The notes beneath the pieces are model-generated. The model saw only the letters and a list, made by a program, of their open reading frames with translations. It made no database searches and was not told where the DNA came from. The position numbers were made by a program, and so were the translations under genes. Source: Bacteroidota bacterium (GTDB lineage Bacteria > Bacteroidota > Bacteroidia > 2-12-FULL-35-15). From it: DNA of 64,000 bases. This document shows positions 8,471 through 16,860 of the stretch, in pieces. The stretch covers positions 62,001 to 126,000 of the forward strand of contig CANIFU010000002.1 in the NCBI GenBank assembly GCA_947466965.1. Reading direction: 5' to 3'. Numbering within the stretch: the stretch's first letter is position 1; every line of letters begins with the position of its first letter.

Positions 8471-9391
8471 CTATTTATTTACTTGAAATTTTGTGACACC
8501 ATTCTTGAAAAAATCCACGATCTGATTAGCGGCTGCCAACCCTGCATTGATATTTGCTTCAGAGGTTTCTGCTCCTTGTTTTTTAGGAGTGCAATAATAC
8601 CTGTTTTCAAACTGCATAAGTTCCTCATGATTTCCGGGCATAATATCGGAGATGTATTTGAAATCAGGACGCTTATCAAATACTTGTTTTAATTCTGCTT
8701 CGTTTATGACTTCTTTTCTAGCAGTATTAATAACTGTAGCACCAACAGGCATTTTTGATAATAATTCTAAATTGATAGAGTTCTTCGTTTTTTCCGTTGC
8801 AGGAATGTTTAAAGAGATATAATGACATGTACTGTAAAGTTCTTCAACAGAGTCAACGCCTTTGATACCGTCCTTTTCAATTACTTCTCTTTGGACAAAT
8901 GGATCGAACGCATAAACATCCATATCAAATCCTTTTGCAATACGTGCTACATTTTTTCCAACGTTACCGTATGCATGAATTCCTATTTTCTTTCCTTTTA
9001 ATTCTGTTCCAGAACCACCTTTAAAATTTGCCCTTGCCATAAAAACAAGCATTCCGAAGGTTAATTCAGCAACAGCATTTGAATTTTGTCCGGGTGTATT
9101 CATTGCCACAATTCCTTTTGAAGTAGCAGCAGCTAAATCAATATTGTCGTAACCAGCTCCTGCGCGTACAATCAGCTTTAAGTTTTTACCTGCTTCTATA
9201 ACTTGTTGAGTTGCTTTATCGCTGCGGATAATCATAGCATCAGCATCGGCAACAGCTTTAATGAGATCATCAGCATTCGTATAATTTTCTAACAGGCTGA
9301 TTTCATAACCAGCTTCTGAAATTATTTTCTTTATTCCTTCGACAGCTGTTTTCGCAAAAGCCTTTTCTGTAGCAACTAATATTTTGGTCAT
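8471..9391 (-). CDS. serA: D-3-phosphoglycerate dehydrogenase, short lysine-type
   Basis: This 306-residue D-2-hydroxyacid dehydrogenase lacks the C-terminal ACT/ASB regulatory domains of long SerA, so feedback by serine through ACT is not expected. The first domain holds VRAGAGYDNID, the nucleotide domain GIHAYGNVGKNVA, and the catalytic arginine is in NTARKEVI. The usual catalytic histidine (TPHIGAST in many members) is replaced: the motif here is TPKKQGAETSEAN, as in the lysine class of type III phosphoglycerate dehydrogenases. It is the first gene of serA-DUF1015. No serC is found within the window. Confidence 0.88.
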   Translation of the reverse strand: MTKILVATEKAFAKTAVEGIKKIISEAGYEISLLENYTNADDLIKAVADADAMIIRSDKATQQVIEAGKNLKLIVRAGAGYDNIDLAAATSKGIVAMNTPGQNSNAVAELTFGMLVFMARANFKGGSGTELKGKKIGIHAYGNVGKNVARIAKGFDMDVYAFDPFVQREVIEKDGIKGVDSVEELYSTCHYISLNIPATEKTKNSINLELLSKMPVGATVINTARKEVINEAELKQVFDKRPDFKYISDIMPGNHEELMQFENRYYCTPKKQGAETSEANINAGLAAANQIVDFFKNGVTKFQVNK

Positions 9392-9691
9392 AATTGGATG
9401 TTTAATTCAGTGTAAAAATAAGTTTTTATCGGTGTAAGTGCAAAACAATTCACATTTGTAGTATTCGATAGGATAAGGTGGTTTTCACCACATAGAGACA
9501 TAGATTTTTTTGCATGTGAATAAGGCATTTCTATTAAAAGATGATTTATTTTCTTTAACATTTCTGAATCTTTTACGGTTGTATGCATAGCGCAGAACCA
9601 AGCTTTTGTCATAGAGATTTCTCAGTTGAAAATTTATTTTTCTATGAATTAACACACTCAACCTTTCCTTTTTTCTATGTGTTTAGATTTT
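9392..9691. other. Gene-free gap with diverged repeat-like tracts
   Basis: This 300-base gap separates serA from the membrane protein gene. A 74-codon frame covers much of it but has no family signature. The strings CACATAGAGACATAG (about 9488-9502) and CTATGTGTTTAGA (about 9676-9688) look like decayed, oppositely oriented copies of a short intergenic repeat. No terminator or convincing promoter was found. Confidence 0.3.
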
Positions 9692-11068
9692 TTATTTACG
9701 AAGCGCAATGTGAAATTTTAAGTTGTAGCCCAAACGCAATTCTTTGTTTGTAAAATGACTTGTGTCGCGAGCTATCTCTGTTGAATAAAGCATTCCGGCA
9801 GAAGGAAGAGGCTCCAAAATAATGAGCGTATCATTTTCAAGGGTTTTATTTAAATCTGTGATATATTGTATTCTAGAATCATTGGCTTTTGAATAAATGC
9901 TAGCAATAGAATATTGTTGGATGATAAAAAAAAACATTAATCCAATTCCTAAAAGTGCACCGGAATTTTGAATGAGTCTAAGTTTTATAACATTAAAAAA
10001 ACTTTTGTAACCAGCATAAAAAAAAACAGTGCAACAATATATAGAAAGTAGAAAAGAAACCAAGAATACTATTCGTGGTGGACCCGTTTCAACCATAACG
10101 AAAGCTACAATTAAATAGAAAATAAAAAGAATTGTAAAAAAGCTTAAACTTATTTTATAAAAAAACGCTTTTAATGAATCGTCAAAAGCTTTAATGCTAA
10201 TTGACTTACAAGCATCTCCAAGTAAAAGAAAGGGAGTAGCAAAAACAAAAATGTATGGCAATTTTAATGGCAAATAAAATATTCCAAATTTCACAAACGA
10301 TTTAGCCGTTATATAAAAAGAATAAAAAAACTTGTGCTCCGGAAAAAGCCCATCACGTAAGTAATTACCAGGTGCAATCAAAAAAACAATAAAAGAAATA
10401 GCGAATACTAAATAAACAATCAATAATTTTTTATTGGAAAGAAAGAACACTATTGCATTTTCTGATGTGCGATAATTGATAAGAAGTAGAATTGTAAAAA
10501 AAATTCCATACATAACAGAATAAACTTCTGAAGAGCCACCAACATAAATAAAGCATAACACGGCTCCAATCGTTGACAAAAAAGCGCTTTTTTGATTACT
10601 CAAGAAAACACATCCCCATACAAAAGCAATAATGCTCCACAAATAAGAACTTTGAGCACAAAACCAAAACCATGATTCACCAATATCAACACTCAGAAAA
10701 AATAATAATACAGTAAAAGAAGCTGAGGATAAAATCTTGTCCTGTTTTTTTATAGTAGTAACAAAATTACTAAGTAGAAAATAAATTCCACATGATAGCA
10801 AAAATGCACAAATTATAGGAATGAAAGAGTAATAAACATAATTGACATCAAATGCTTTATAAAAAACATCCATAAAAAAAGTCGCAGCAAATCGTCCGCA
10901 CCATTCTAAGTACTGAGAAGTAACACCCTTGATTATCCCGTGATTTCTGACATCCCAGATAAAGTAATAATCATCGGTTGCTAGCCGATTGAAATAACAG
11001 AGCATAAGAGCTAAGCAAACAAATAGCGCTAGGGTAAAGGATAGGAGAACAGTATAGTGTTTGCTCAT
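9692..11068 (-). CDS. Multi-pass membrane protein, DUF6056-like
   Basis: The 458-residue protein is mostly hydrophobic, with roughly ten to twelve transmembrane helices. Near the N-terminus, after the first helix, it has FNRLATDDYYFIWD, the acidic first-loop motif of DUF6056 proteins and of GT-C fold glycosyltransferases; a sugar or lipid-linked transferase role is possible but unproven. The last 60 residues are soluble (ILEPLPSAGMLYSTEI...). It stands alone between serA and the ribosomal protein genes. A weak hairpin at 11084-11110 lies before it. Confidence 0.6.
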   Translation of the reverse strand: MSKHYTVLLSFTLALFVCLALMLCYFNRLATDDYYFIWDVRNHGIIKGVTSQYLEWCGRFAATFFMDVFYKAFDVNYVYYSFIPIICAFLLSCGIYFLLSNFVTTIKKQDKILSSASFTVLLFFLSVDIGESWFWFCAQSSYLWSIIAFVWGCVFLSNQKSAFLSTIGAVLCFIYVGGSSEVYSVMYGIFFTILLLINYRTSENAIVFFLSNKKLLIVYLVFAISFIVFLIAPGNYLRDGLFPEHKFFYSFYITAKSFVKFGIFYLPLKLPYIFVFATPFLLLGDACKSISIKAFDDSLKAFFYKISLSFFTILFIFYLIVAFVMVETGPPRIVFLVSFLLSIYCCTVFFYAGYKSFFNVIKLRLIQNSGALLGIGLMFFFIIQQYSIASIYSKANDSRIQYITDLNKTLENDTLIILEPLPSAGMLYSTEIARDTSHFTNKELRLGYNLKFHIALRK

Positions 11069-11144
11069 GAAGTAAAGCTAATAAAAAAAGCGCTGTCTTG
11101 ATAGCGTTTTTGATCATTGCAATTCTTTTAGCAGGTAGTTTAAT

Positions 11145-11179
11145 AAAAAAAGGTTTCACATTTACGTGAAACCTTTTTT
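11145..11179 (-). terminator. Intrinsic terminator after rplT
   Basis: GGTTTCAC (11152-11159) pairs with GTGAAACC (11166-11173) across a 6-base loop, flanked by A-run and T-run, 20 bases beyond the rplT stop. It closes the thrS-infC-rpmI-rplT unit. Confidence 0.85.
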
Positions 11180-11200
11180 GTCGTAGCATAAATATTTATT

Positions 11201-11545
11201 CTATTTTACTGATTCAACCACAGCTTTAAAAGCTTCCGGGTTATTCATTGCTAAATCAGCCAAAACCTTACGGTTCAAATCGATATTTTTAGCGTGTACT
11301 TTACCCATAAATACTGAGTAAGACATTCCGTAAGGACGAACACCAGCGTTGATACGTTGGATCCAGATTGCACGGAAGTTACGTTTCTTTTGTTTTCTAT
11401 CGCGGTAAGCGTAAGTTAAACCTTTTTCTAAAACGTTTTTAGCAATTGTAAGAACATTTTTTCTTGCTCCCCAATACCCTTTTGTTTGTTTTAATACTTT
11501 TTTTCTTCTGGCTCTTGAAGCCACCGAGTTAACCGATCTAGGCAT
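11201..11545 (-). CDS. rplT: 50S ribosomal protein L20
   Basis: The 114-residue protein is a clear bL20: [20 protein letters not shown] at the start, then [14 protein letters not shown] and [21 protein letters not shown]20 is needed for early assembly of the large subunit and represses its own operon in several bacteria. It is the last gene of the classical IF3-L35-L20 set. The gap to rpmI is 197 bases, much longer than the 43 bases between rpmI and infC, so a separate leader is plausible. Confidence 0.97.
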   Translation of the reverse strand: MPRSVNSVASRARRKKVLKQTKGYWGARKNVLTIAKNVLEKGLTYAYRDRKQKKRNFRAIWIQRINAGVRPYGMSYSVFMGKVHAKNIDLNRKVLADLAMNNPEAFKAVVESVK

Positions 11546-11742
11546 GTTGTTTTTGTTTTTTTGGTTTCAGCGTTCTTACAGTTAAAAGAAACTTAATACT
11601 GAGGACCTGGTTATTATTAGTTAAACTGTATTTTTAAATTCTAAATTCTGATATTTAATTTCTAAATAAAAGAACATGTTGGTTGATAGCGTTTGGATCG
11701 TAAGGATATTAAATCTGAAACTTAATACACTAAGTCTAATAA
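11546..11742 (-). promoter_or_regulatory. Long rpmI-rplT intergenic leader, possible L20 control region
   Basis: This 197-base stretch in an otherwise tight operon holds the 12-base string GAAACTTAATAC twice on the plus strand (11588-11599 and 11717-11728). L20 autocontrol through leader RNA is known in other phyla; here it is only inferred from the gap length. No clear -33/-7 pair was found. Confidence 0.3.
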
Positions 11743-11943
11743 CTATTTACCAATAGTCAACATTGCTTTTACGCGTGGCAAATCTGTAACATCTACTATT
11801 GTTGTACCCGTTAAAGCACGTTTAGACTTAGTAGTTTTTTTTGTCAAGATGTGACTTTTAAATGCATGTTTTCTTTTCACTTTTCCTGTTCCAGTCAACG
11901 AAAATCTTTTTTTCGCTCCGGAATGCGTTTTCATTTTAGGCAT
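11743..11943 (-). CDS. rpmI: 50S ribosomal protein L35
   Basis: The 66-residue basic protein matches bL35: [20 protein letters not shown], then [20 protein letters not shown], with the usual length. It is a late-binding large-subunit protein. It lies 43 bases after infC and before rplT, the conserved operon order. Confidence 0.97.
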   Translation of the reverse strand: MPKMKTHSGAKKRFSLTGTGKVKRKHAFKSHILTKKTTKSKRALTGTTIVDVTDLPRVKAMLTIGK

Positions 11944-11986
11944 CTTACTGAATTATTGATTAAAAATTAAAAATTAAAAAAATTGT

Positions 11987-12640
11987 TTATTTCTTTTTTG
12001 GAGCAATCACCATGATCATTTTCTTACCTTCTAAAACCGGCATTTGTTCAGGTTTTCCGTATTCTTCTAGCTCATTCACAAAGCGCAATAATAATATTTC
12101 ACCATGCTCTTTAAATAAAATCGAACGTCCTTTGAAAAATACAAAAGCTTTTACTTTTGAACCTTCTTGCAAAAATTTTATTGCATGATTTTTCTTAAAA
12201 TTGAAATCGTGCTCATCAGTTTGCGGACCAAAACGAATTTCTTTAATAACCGTTTTTTGTGCTTTGGCCTTTAGTTCTTTTTGTTTCTTTTTCTGATCGT
12301 ATAAAAACTTTTTATAATCAACTACTTTACAAACAGGTGGAACAGCATTTGGTGAAATCTCAACCAAGTCTAAACCCGCTTCCTTAGCAATTTCTAAAGC
12401 TTTATCGATCGAATAAACACCCGGTTCAACACCTTCAAAAACTACACGAACTTCCTTTGCTCTGATCCGTTCATTGATTGCATGAAGTTCTTCTCTTCTT
12501 CTTTGTCCACCTCTTCCAAAACGTCTATCAACGTTTGCAGCAGGAGATGTTCCTGTTGCTGAAGTTCCCGGCTTCACAAATTTTCCCGGTGCAGGCTTAT
12601 TGAATTTATTGCCTGAATTGCTGTTAAATGGAGCTGCTAT
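11987..12640 (-). CDS. infC: Translation initiation factor IF-3, probable AUA start
   Basis: IF-3 binds the 30S subunit and rejects non-canonical start codons. The N-domain ([15 protein letters not shown]), linker ([20 protein letters not shown]) and C-domain ([23 protein letters not shown]) are complete. No ATG is available upstream. A GTG at 12577 would give 196 residues, but the frame stays open to an ATA at 12640 that sits 8 bases after a perfect AGGAGG (minus strand of 12649-12654), giving 217 residues starting (M)[13 protein letters not shown] prefer the ATA, which recalls the AUU start of E. coli infC used for autocontrol. thrS ends 29 bases upstream. Confidence 0.93.
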   Translation of the reverse strand: MAAPFNSNSGNKFNKPAPGKFVKPGTSATGTSPAANVDRRFGRGGQRRREELHAINERIRAKEVRVVFEGVEPGVYSIDKALEIAKEAGLDLVEISPNAVPPVCKVVDYKKFLYDQKKKQKELKAKAQKTVIKEIRFGPQTDEHDFNFKKNHAIKFLQEGSKVKAFVFFKGRSILFKEHGEILLLRFVNELEEYGKPEQMPVLEGKKMIMVIAPKKK

Positions 12641-12648
12641 AGTTTGTT

Positions 12649-12654
12649 CCTCCT
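12649..12654 (-). promoter_or_regulatory. Perfect Shine-Dalgarno sequence before infC
   Basis: The minus strand reads AGGAGG, 8 bases before the ATA at 12640. Bacteroidetes genes rarely carry Shine-Dalgarno sequences, and other genes here have only A-rich leaders, so its presence supports the ATA start and special translational control. Confidence 0.7.
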
Positions 12655-12669
12655 AATTTTGTTAATACT

Positions 12670-14607
12670 TTATTTATTAAATCTGTTCTCAATTTCTGTG
12701 TTGATGATCTTTGCAAACTCTTCCAAAGCAATACTCCCCAAATCTCCTTCGCCTTGCTTACGAACCGAAACCATGTTTTCTGCTTCTTCTTTCTCTCCAA
12801 CAATCAACATATACGGCACTTTTTGCAATTCCGTATCCCGTATTTTCTTCCCTATTTTCTCATTTCTGTCGTCTACGAGCCCGCGAATATCGTAATTTTT
12901 TAACAATTCTAAAACTTTTTTTGCGTAATCGTTGTATTTTTCGCTGATCGGCAATACTGCAATCTGATCCGGAGTAAGCCAAAGTGGGAATTTTCCTGCA
13001 CAATGCTCGATCAAAACAGCGATAAATCGTTCTAAAGAACCAAAAGGAGCACGGTGAATCATTACCGGTCGGTGCTTTTGATTGTCGCTGCCTGTATATT
13101 CTAGTTCAAAGCGCTCAGGAAGGTTATAATCTACCTGAATGGTTCCTAATTGCCATTTTCTTCCGATAGCATCTTTTACCATGAAATCCAGTTTAGGACC
13201 ATAAAAAGCGGCTTCGCCCAGTTCAACAACCGTTTTTAAGCCTTTTTCTGCTGCTGATTCGATGATCGCACTTTCCGCTAAGGCCCAATTCTCATCGGAT
13301 CCTATATATTTTGTTTTGTTTTCAGGGTCTCGCAAAGATATTTGAGCTGTAAAATCTTTAAAATCCAATGCATTGAAAACGTAAAGTACAAGATCAATTA
13401 CTTTGCAGAATTCTTCTTTCACTTGATCCGGACGGCAAAATAAGTGGGCATCATCTTGTGTAAATCCTCGTACGCGCGTTAATCCGTGTAATTCACCTGC
13501 TTGTTCATATCTGTAAACTGTTCCAAATTCAGCAAATCGGATAGGTAGGTCTTTGTAGGAGCGAGGCGATGTTTTATAAATTTCGCAGTGATGCGGACAG
13601 TTCATCGGTTTTAAGAAAAACTCTTCTCCTTCATGTGGAGTGCGGATCGGCTGAAAAGAATCAGCACCGTATTTCTCATAATGACCGGATGTGATGTATA
13701 GATTTTTATTTCCGATATGCGGTGTAGCAACAGGTAAATAACCGTTTTTTAATTGTTGTTTCTGTAAAAACTGAATCAAGCGTTCACGCAAAGCAGCTCC
13801 TTTTGGAAGCCACAATGGTAAACCCATTCCCACTTTTTCAGAAAAAGCGAAGAGTTCTAATTCTTTACCAAGTTTACGGTGATCACGTTTTTTTGCCTCC
13901 TCCAGCAATACTAAATAATCGGTAAGATCTTTTTGTTTTGTGAATGTGATCGCGTATACACGTGTCAGCATTTTATTTTTTTCATCACCTCTCCAATATG
14001 CTCCGGCAACATTCATCAACTTTACCGCTTTTACAAAACCGGTATTGGGAATGTGAGGTCCGCGGCAAAGATCCGTGAAATTACCTTGTTGATAAAAGGT
14101 GATCTGACCATCTTCTAAACCTTCTAAAAGGTCTAATTTATATTCATCATCTTTCTCTTTGAAATACTTGATCGCCTCCGCCTTAGATATTTCAGTTCGC
14201 TTGTATTCATTACCCAAACGGGCCAATTCAAGCATTTTGTCTTCAATTTTTTTGAAGTCATCCTGAGAAATTGTTTTTCCTCCCAGATCGATATCGTAAT
14301 AGAACCCATTTTCAATTGGAGGTCCTATACCGAATTTTGTTCCAGGATAAATTGATTCCAGTGCTTCTGCCATCAAATGCGCTGAAGAATGCCATAGCGT
14401 TGATTTTCCTTCAGCATCGTTCATCGTCAGCAATACTAATTTGGCATCATTGTAAATAGCGCGGGTTGCATCCCATACTTCGCCATTTACTTTTGCTGCT
14501 AAAACATTTCTCGCTAAGCCTTCGGAGATTGATAGCGCTACTTGGAGCGCTGTTGTTCCTTTTGCATATTCACGCACAGAACCATCTGGTAGAGTTATTT
14601 TAATCAT
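12670..14607 (-). CDS. thrS: Threonyl-tRNA synthetase
   Basis: The 645-residue enzyme charges tRNA-Thr. It has the N-terminal TGS domain ([19 protein letters not shown]), the editing/SAD domain ([11 protein letters not shown] with its histidines, later [12 protein letters not shown]), the class II core with zinc ligands in [12 protein letters not shown] and [12 protein letters not shown], motif 3 around [12 protein letters not shown], and the anticodon-binding domain. I chose the ATG at 14607; the one at 14628 would add 7 residues (MFGKLKK) before the usual start. It heads the thrS-infC-rpmI-rplT unit. Confidence 0.97.
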   Translation of the reverse strand: MIKITLPDGSVREYAKGTTALQVALSISEGLARNVLAAKVNGEVWDATRAIYNDAKLVLLTMNDAEGKSTLWHSSAHLMAEALESIYPGTKFGIGPPIENGFYYDIDLGGKTISQDDFKKIEDKMLELARLGNEYKRTEISKAEAIKYFKEKDDEYKLDLLEGLEDGQITFYQQGNFTDLCRGPHIPNTGFVKAVKLMNVAGAYWRGDEKNKMLTRVYAITFTKQKDLTDYLVLLEEAKKRDHRKLGKELELFAFSEKVGMGLPLWLPKGAALRERLIQFLQKQQLKNGYLPVATPHIGNKNLYITSGHYEKYGADSFQPIRTPHEGEEFFLKPMNCPHHCEIYKTSPRSYKDLPIRFAEFGTVYRYEQAGELHGLTRVRGFTQDDAHLFCRPDQVKEEFCKVIDLVLYVFNALDFKDFTAQISLRDPENKTKYIGSDENWALAESAIIESAAEKGLKTVVELGEAAFYGPKLDFMVKDAIGRKWQLGTIQVDYNLPERFELEYTGSDNQKHRPVMIHRAPFGSLERFIAVLIEHCAGKFPLWLTPDQIAVLPISEKYNDYAKKVLELLKNYDIRGLVDDRNEKIGKKIRDTELQKVPYMLIVGEKEEAENMVSVRKQGEGDLGSIALEEFAKIINTEIENRFNK

Positions 14608-14661
14608 TTTTTTGAGTTTGCCAAACATCCAAACAAACGGACGCAGGAATTAATAAGTATG

Positions 14662-14669
14662 CAAAGATA
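14662..14669 (-). promoter_or_regulatory. -7 promoter element of thrS
   Basis: The minus strand reads TATCTTTG, a match to TAnnTTTG, about 55 bases before the thrS ATG. No good -33 TTG was seen. No T-box or attenuator hairpin is visible in the leader. Confidence 0.45.
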
Positions 14670-14874
14670 ATTGATTATCTGATAATATTATTAAAAAGTT
14701 CGATTTACAATTAATTGATTTAGATTGAGTGCTGCATCAGAAATTCTAAAAACAATCATAATTGCTAAGAATCAAGGAATTTTAAAAATAAATTAATAGA
14801 GGAGCGAATTAGGGAAAGATTTCTTTATTTGTATAATTGGCGAATTTAAAAATCTTTTAGAAGGAGGGGAGATC

Positions 14875-15363
14875 TCAGTTAGCTAACTCTTCTTTTCCTG
14901 CATATCCGATAAGAAGTACAACACATCCTTTTTTTTCTTTCCCATCAGTGCTTTTAGGGATTTCATATTCAATATAATAGTTGCCGGGTTTTTGTGGCTG
15001 AAACGACCAAAAATTATTATCTACACCTTGATCATTGTCATATACTTTATTTCTTCCATTTTTTACACGGTTGCTTTTGTCGTAAATATTCATTTTTACC
15101 ATTTCTTCAAATCCCGAAGAACAGAATATCAGACGGTATTTCATTCCATTGAATGCGGTGAACATTACTTCTTGTTTTTTTTCCTTGTCATTAAATGTGA
15201 ATTCGGTAACAACGTAAGCATCATATTTGTAAGGCTTTGGCACATTTGATTTGCAGCTTTTCATGATCTGCTTTGCCTTGCATTGTCCAAAAATATTATG
15301 GTTAGTACACATTAGTGCACTAACCATAATAAGGATAGTAAATATGAATTTACTTTTATTCAT
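14875..15363 (-). CDS. Secreted protein, paralog of the next gene
   Basis: The 162-residue product has a signal peptide ending near IFGQ (residue 27), then a domain with KYRLIFCSSGFEEMVKMNIYDKSN and YYIEYEIP...KGCVVLLIGYAG. These blocks align with KYRLVFNTSGLPKNIKINIYTKDK and MFVDYDVP...TGCMIFMVGYK of the protein at 15373-15834, so the two are tandem paralogs. The predicted beta strands suggest a small periplasmic sandwich. No known family was recognised. It is 9 bases after its paralog, presumably in one transcript. Confidence 0.65.
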   Translation of the reverse strand: MNKSKFIFTILIMVSALMCTNHNIFGQCKAKQIMKSCKSNVPKPYKYDAYVVTEFTFNDKEKKQEVMFTAFNGMKYRLIFCSSGFEEMVKMNIYDKSNRVKNGRNKVYDNDQGVDNNFWSFQPQKPGNYYIEYEIPKSTDGKEKKGCVVLLIGYAGKEELAN

Positions 15364-15372
15364 ATTTTATCT

Positions 15373-15834
15373 TTATTTGTAACCAACCATAAAAATCATA
15401 CAACCTGTTAGTTTAGCATTCGTGCTGTCTGCAGGAACATCGTAGTCAACAAACATTTTGCGAGCGCGTGGTGCATCAAATACAAATTCTTTGTCATCTG
15501 ATTTAACGTCTTTAGTGGTGAATATTGCTTCTCTCTTTTTAGCTTCTTTGTCTTTTGTATATATATTGATTTTTATATTTTTAGGAAGACCGGAAGTGTT
15601 AAAGACTAAACGGTATTTTTCACCAATAAAAATAGGCACTTCAACTTCTAATTGTTGTGCTTTTTTAGTGAAATTTATTTTTGTAAATTTCTGACTGTCG
15701 TATTTGAATTGGTCTAGCTTTTTCTTGCAACTTGCGGTCAATGTTTTTTTATCACAATTGTCAGCTGTTTGAATAGTGGTAAATCCAAAAAGGAATAATA
15801 AACCAACTAAACTTATAAAATATGCTTTTTTCAT
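15373..15834 (-). CDS. Secreted protein, paralog of the preceding gene
   Basis: The 153-residue protein starts at the ATG at 15834; a TTG 9 bases further up is less likely. A hydrophobic leader (KKAYFISLVGLLFLFGFTTI) is followed by paired cysteines in NCDKKTLTASCKKKLDQF and the GEKYRLVF...KINIYTK block shared with the downstream paralog. The shared closing motif TGCMIFMVGYK has a conserved cysteine. Function is unknown. It lies after a lipoprotein gene, and the three genes together look like a small envelope operon. Confidence 0.65.
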   Translation of the reverse strand: MKKAYFISLVGLLFLFGFTTIQTADNCDKKTLTASCKKKLDQFKYDSQKFTKINFTKKAQQLEVEVPIFIGEKYRLVFNTSGLPKNIKINIYTKDKEAKKREAIFTTKDVKSDDKEFVFDAPRARKMFVDYDVPADSTNAKLTGCMIFMVGYK

Positions 15835-15875
15835 AATCTTCAATTTAAAATTTGTTTTTTTTGAATTTAAAAGGA

Positions 15876-16754
15876 TTATCCATTAATGAATTTAAAACGT
15901 AACGCTTCAATTTTTGAAGTTAATTGAGTCACTTCATCATCAGTAAGTGTTAATTCGGTTTCTATATCTTCAGATGCTTCCGGATTGTTTTTTACTGAAG
16001 GTAATGCATCATATATTTCTTTTACAGTAGTCATGTCTGCAATTAAACCTGAAATCTCAGGATCTTTTTTCTCTTCTGCTTTTAGGGCATTTATAATACT
16101 TCCTAAAATGGTCATTTGTTCTGCTAATTTGTTGTTCAATGATTTATCTTTTTCTTTTTCAAAAACTTTAGATGCAATGTACATGCTTTCTATCCATGCT
16201 CCTGAAAACACAATTGATGTAACTTGCTGTTGGTCGTTTTCATCTAAATACATGTCTGTAACCATCTGTAATTCTGCGATGATAAAGGCTAATGAATCAT
16301 CATTGCTCAGATTTTTCTCGAAGCGTTTTGATAAATTTCCTTGGTCAAAAACAGAACCCATTCCTAAGTTATCAGCTAATTTCCGGCTAAGTTTCATATA
16401 GGTCATTGCTTCCTGATTTTGTTTATTCAGAACTGCATAAGACAAATCGGCTGTATAAACACCAAGATTTATTGATTTATTAATATTTGTGGTGTATTTG
16501 GCAGGATCTATCATTTTACTAGTGATACCTGCTTTATATTTCAAACCCGATTTTTTAAAGATGGATGCAATTTGGAGGGGTGAGGGAAGAGAATAGGTTA
16601 TTTCTTGAGTCTCTACTTCAGCAACAATTGAATCTTCTGAGGGAGTATTGATGTTTTCTTCTTTAGTATTTTCGCTTCCGCAAGCTGCAAAGATCATACT
16701 TGCTGCAATAAAGAATGCACCTTTTAATGCGAATGATTTTTTCTTTAAAAACAT
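15876..16754 (-). CDS. Predicted lipoprotein, unknown function
   Basis: The 292-residue protein has a lipoprotein signal with the lipobox MIFAACG (Cys near residue 25), an acidic linker (SENTKEENINTPSEDS), then a mainly alpha-helical body that ends in ALRFKFING. YTADLSYAVLNKQNQEAMTYMKLSRKLADNLG and IVFSGAWIESMYIASKVFEKEKD are clear helices. No enzymatic motif was recognised. It is the first of three co-oriented envelope genes, 42 bases before the tandem paralogs. Confidence 0.7.
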   Translation of the reverse strand: MFLKKKSFALKGAFFIAASMIFAACGSENTKEENINTPSEDSIVAEVETQEITYSLPSPLQIASIFKKSGLKYKAGITSKMIDPAKYTTNINKSINLGVYTADLSYAVLNKQNQEAMTYMKLSRKLADNLGMGSVFDQGNLSKRFEKNLSNDDSLAFIIAELQMVTDMYLDENDQQQVTSIVFSGAWIESMYIASKVFEKEKDKSLNNKLAEQMTILGSIINALKAEEKKDPEISGLIADMTTVKEIYDALPSVKNNPEASEDIETELTLTDDEVTQLTSKIEALRFKFING

Positions 16755-16860
16755 TTTTCTTTTAATTATAAGTTAATAATGTTATGATTATATTTTATCA
16801 GTGGCTAAACTACAAAAAAATATCAAGCAGAAAAATCTAAGGATAATAAAAATCTTGAAG

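Noticed and set aside
9388..9612. A 74-codon minus-strand ORF upstream of serA
   Set aside because: No family signature, no leader, low-complexity composition and repeat-like flanks; likely chance.
11084..11110. Second terminator beyond rplT
   Set aside because: Arms have a mismatch and a short stem; the terminator at 11145-11179 is far better.
14608..14874. T-box or amino-acid riboswitch before thrS
   Set aside because: No specifier loop or antiterminator structure seen; the leader is short after the TATCTTTG element.
15985..16401. A 138-codon plus-strand frame opposite the lipoprotein gene
   Set aside because: Antisense shadow; the lipoprotein with lipobox is clearly the coding strand.
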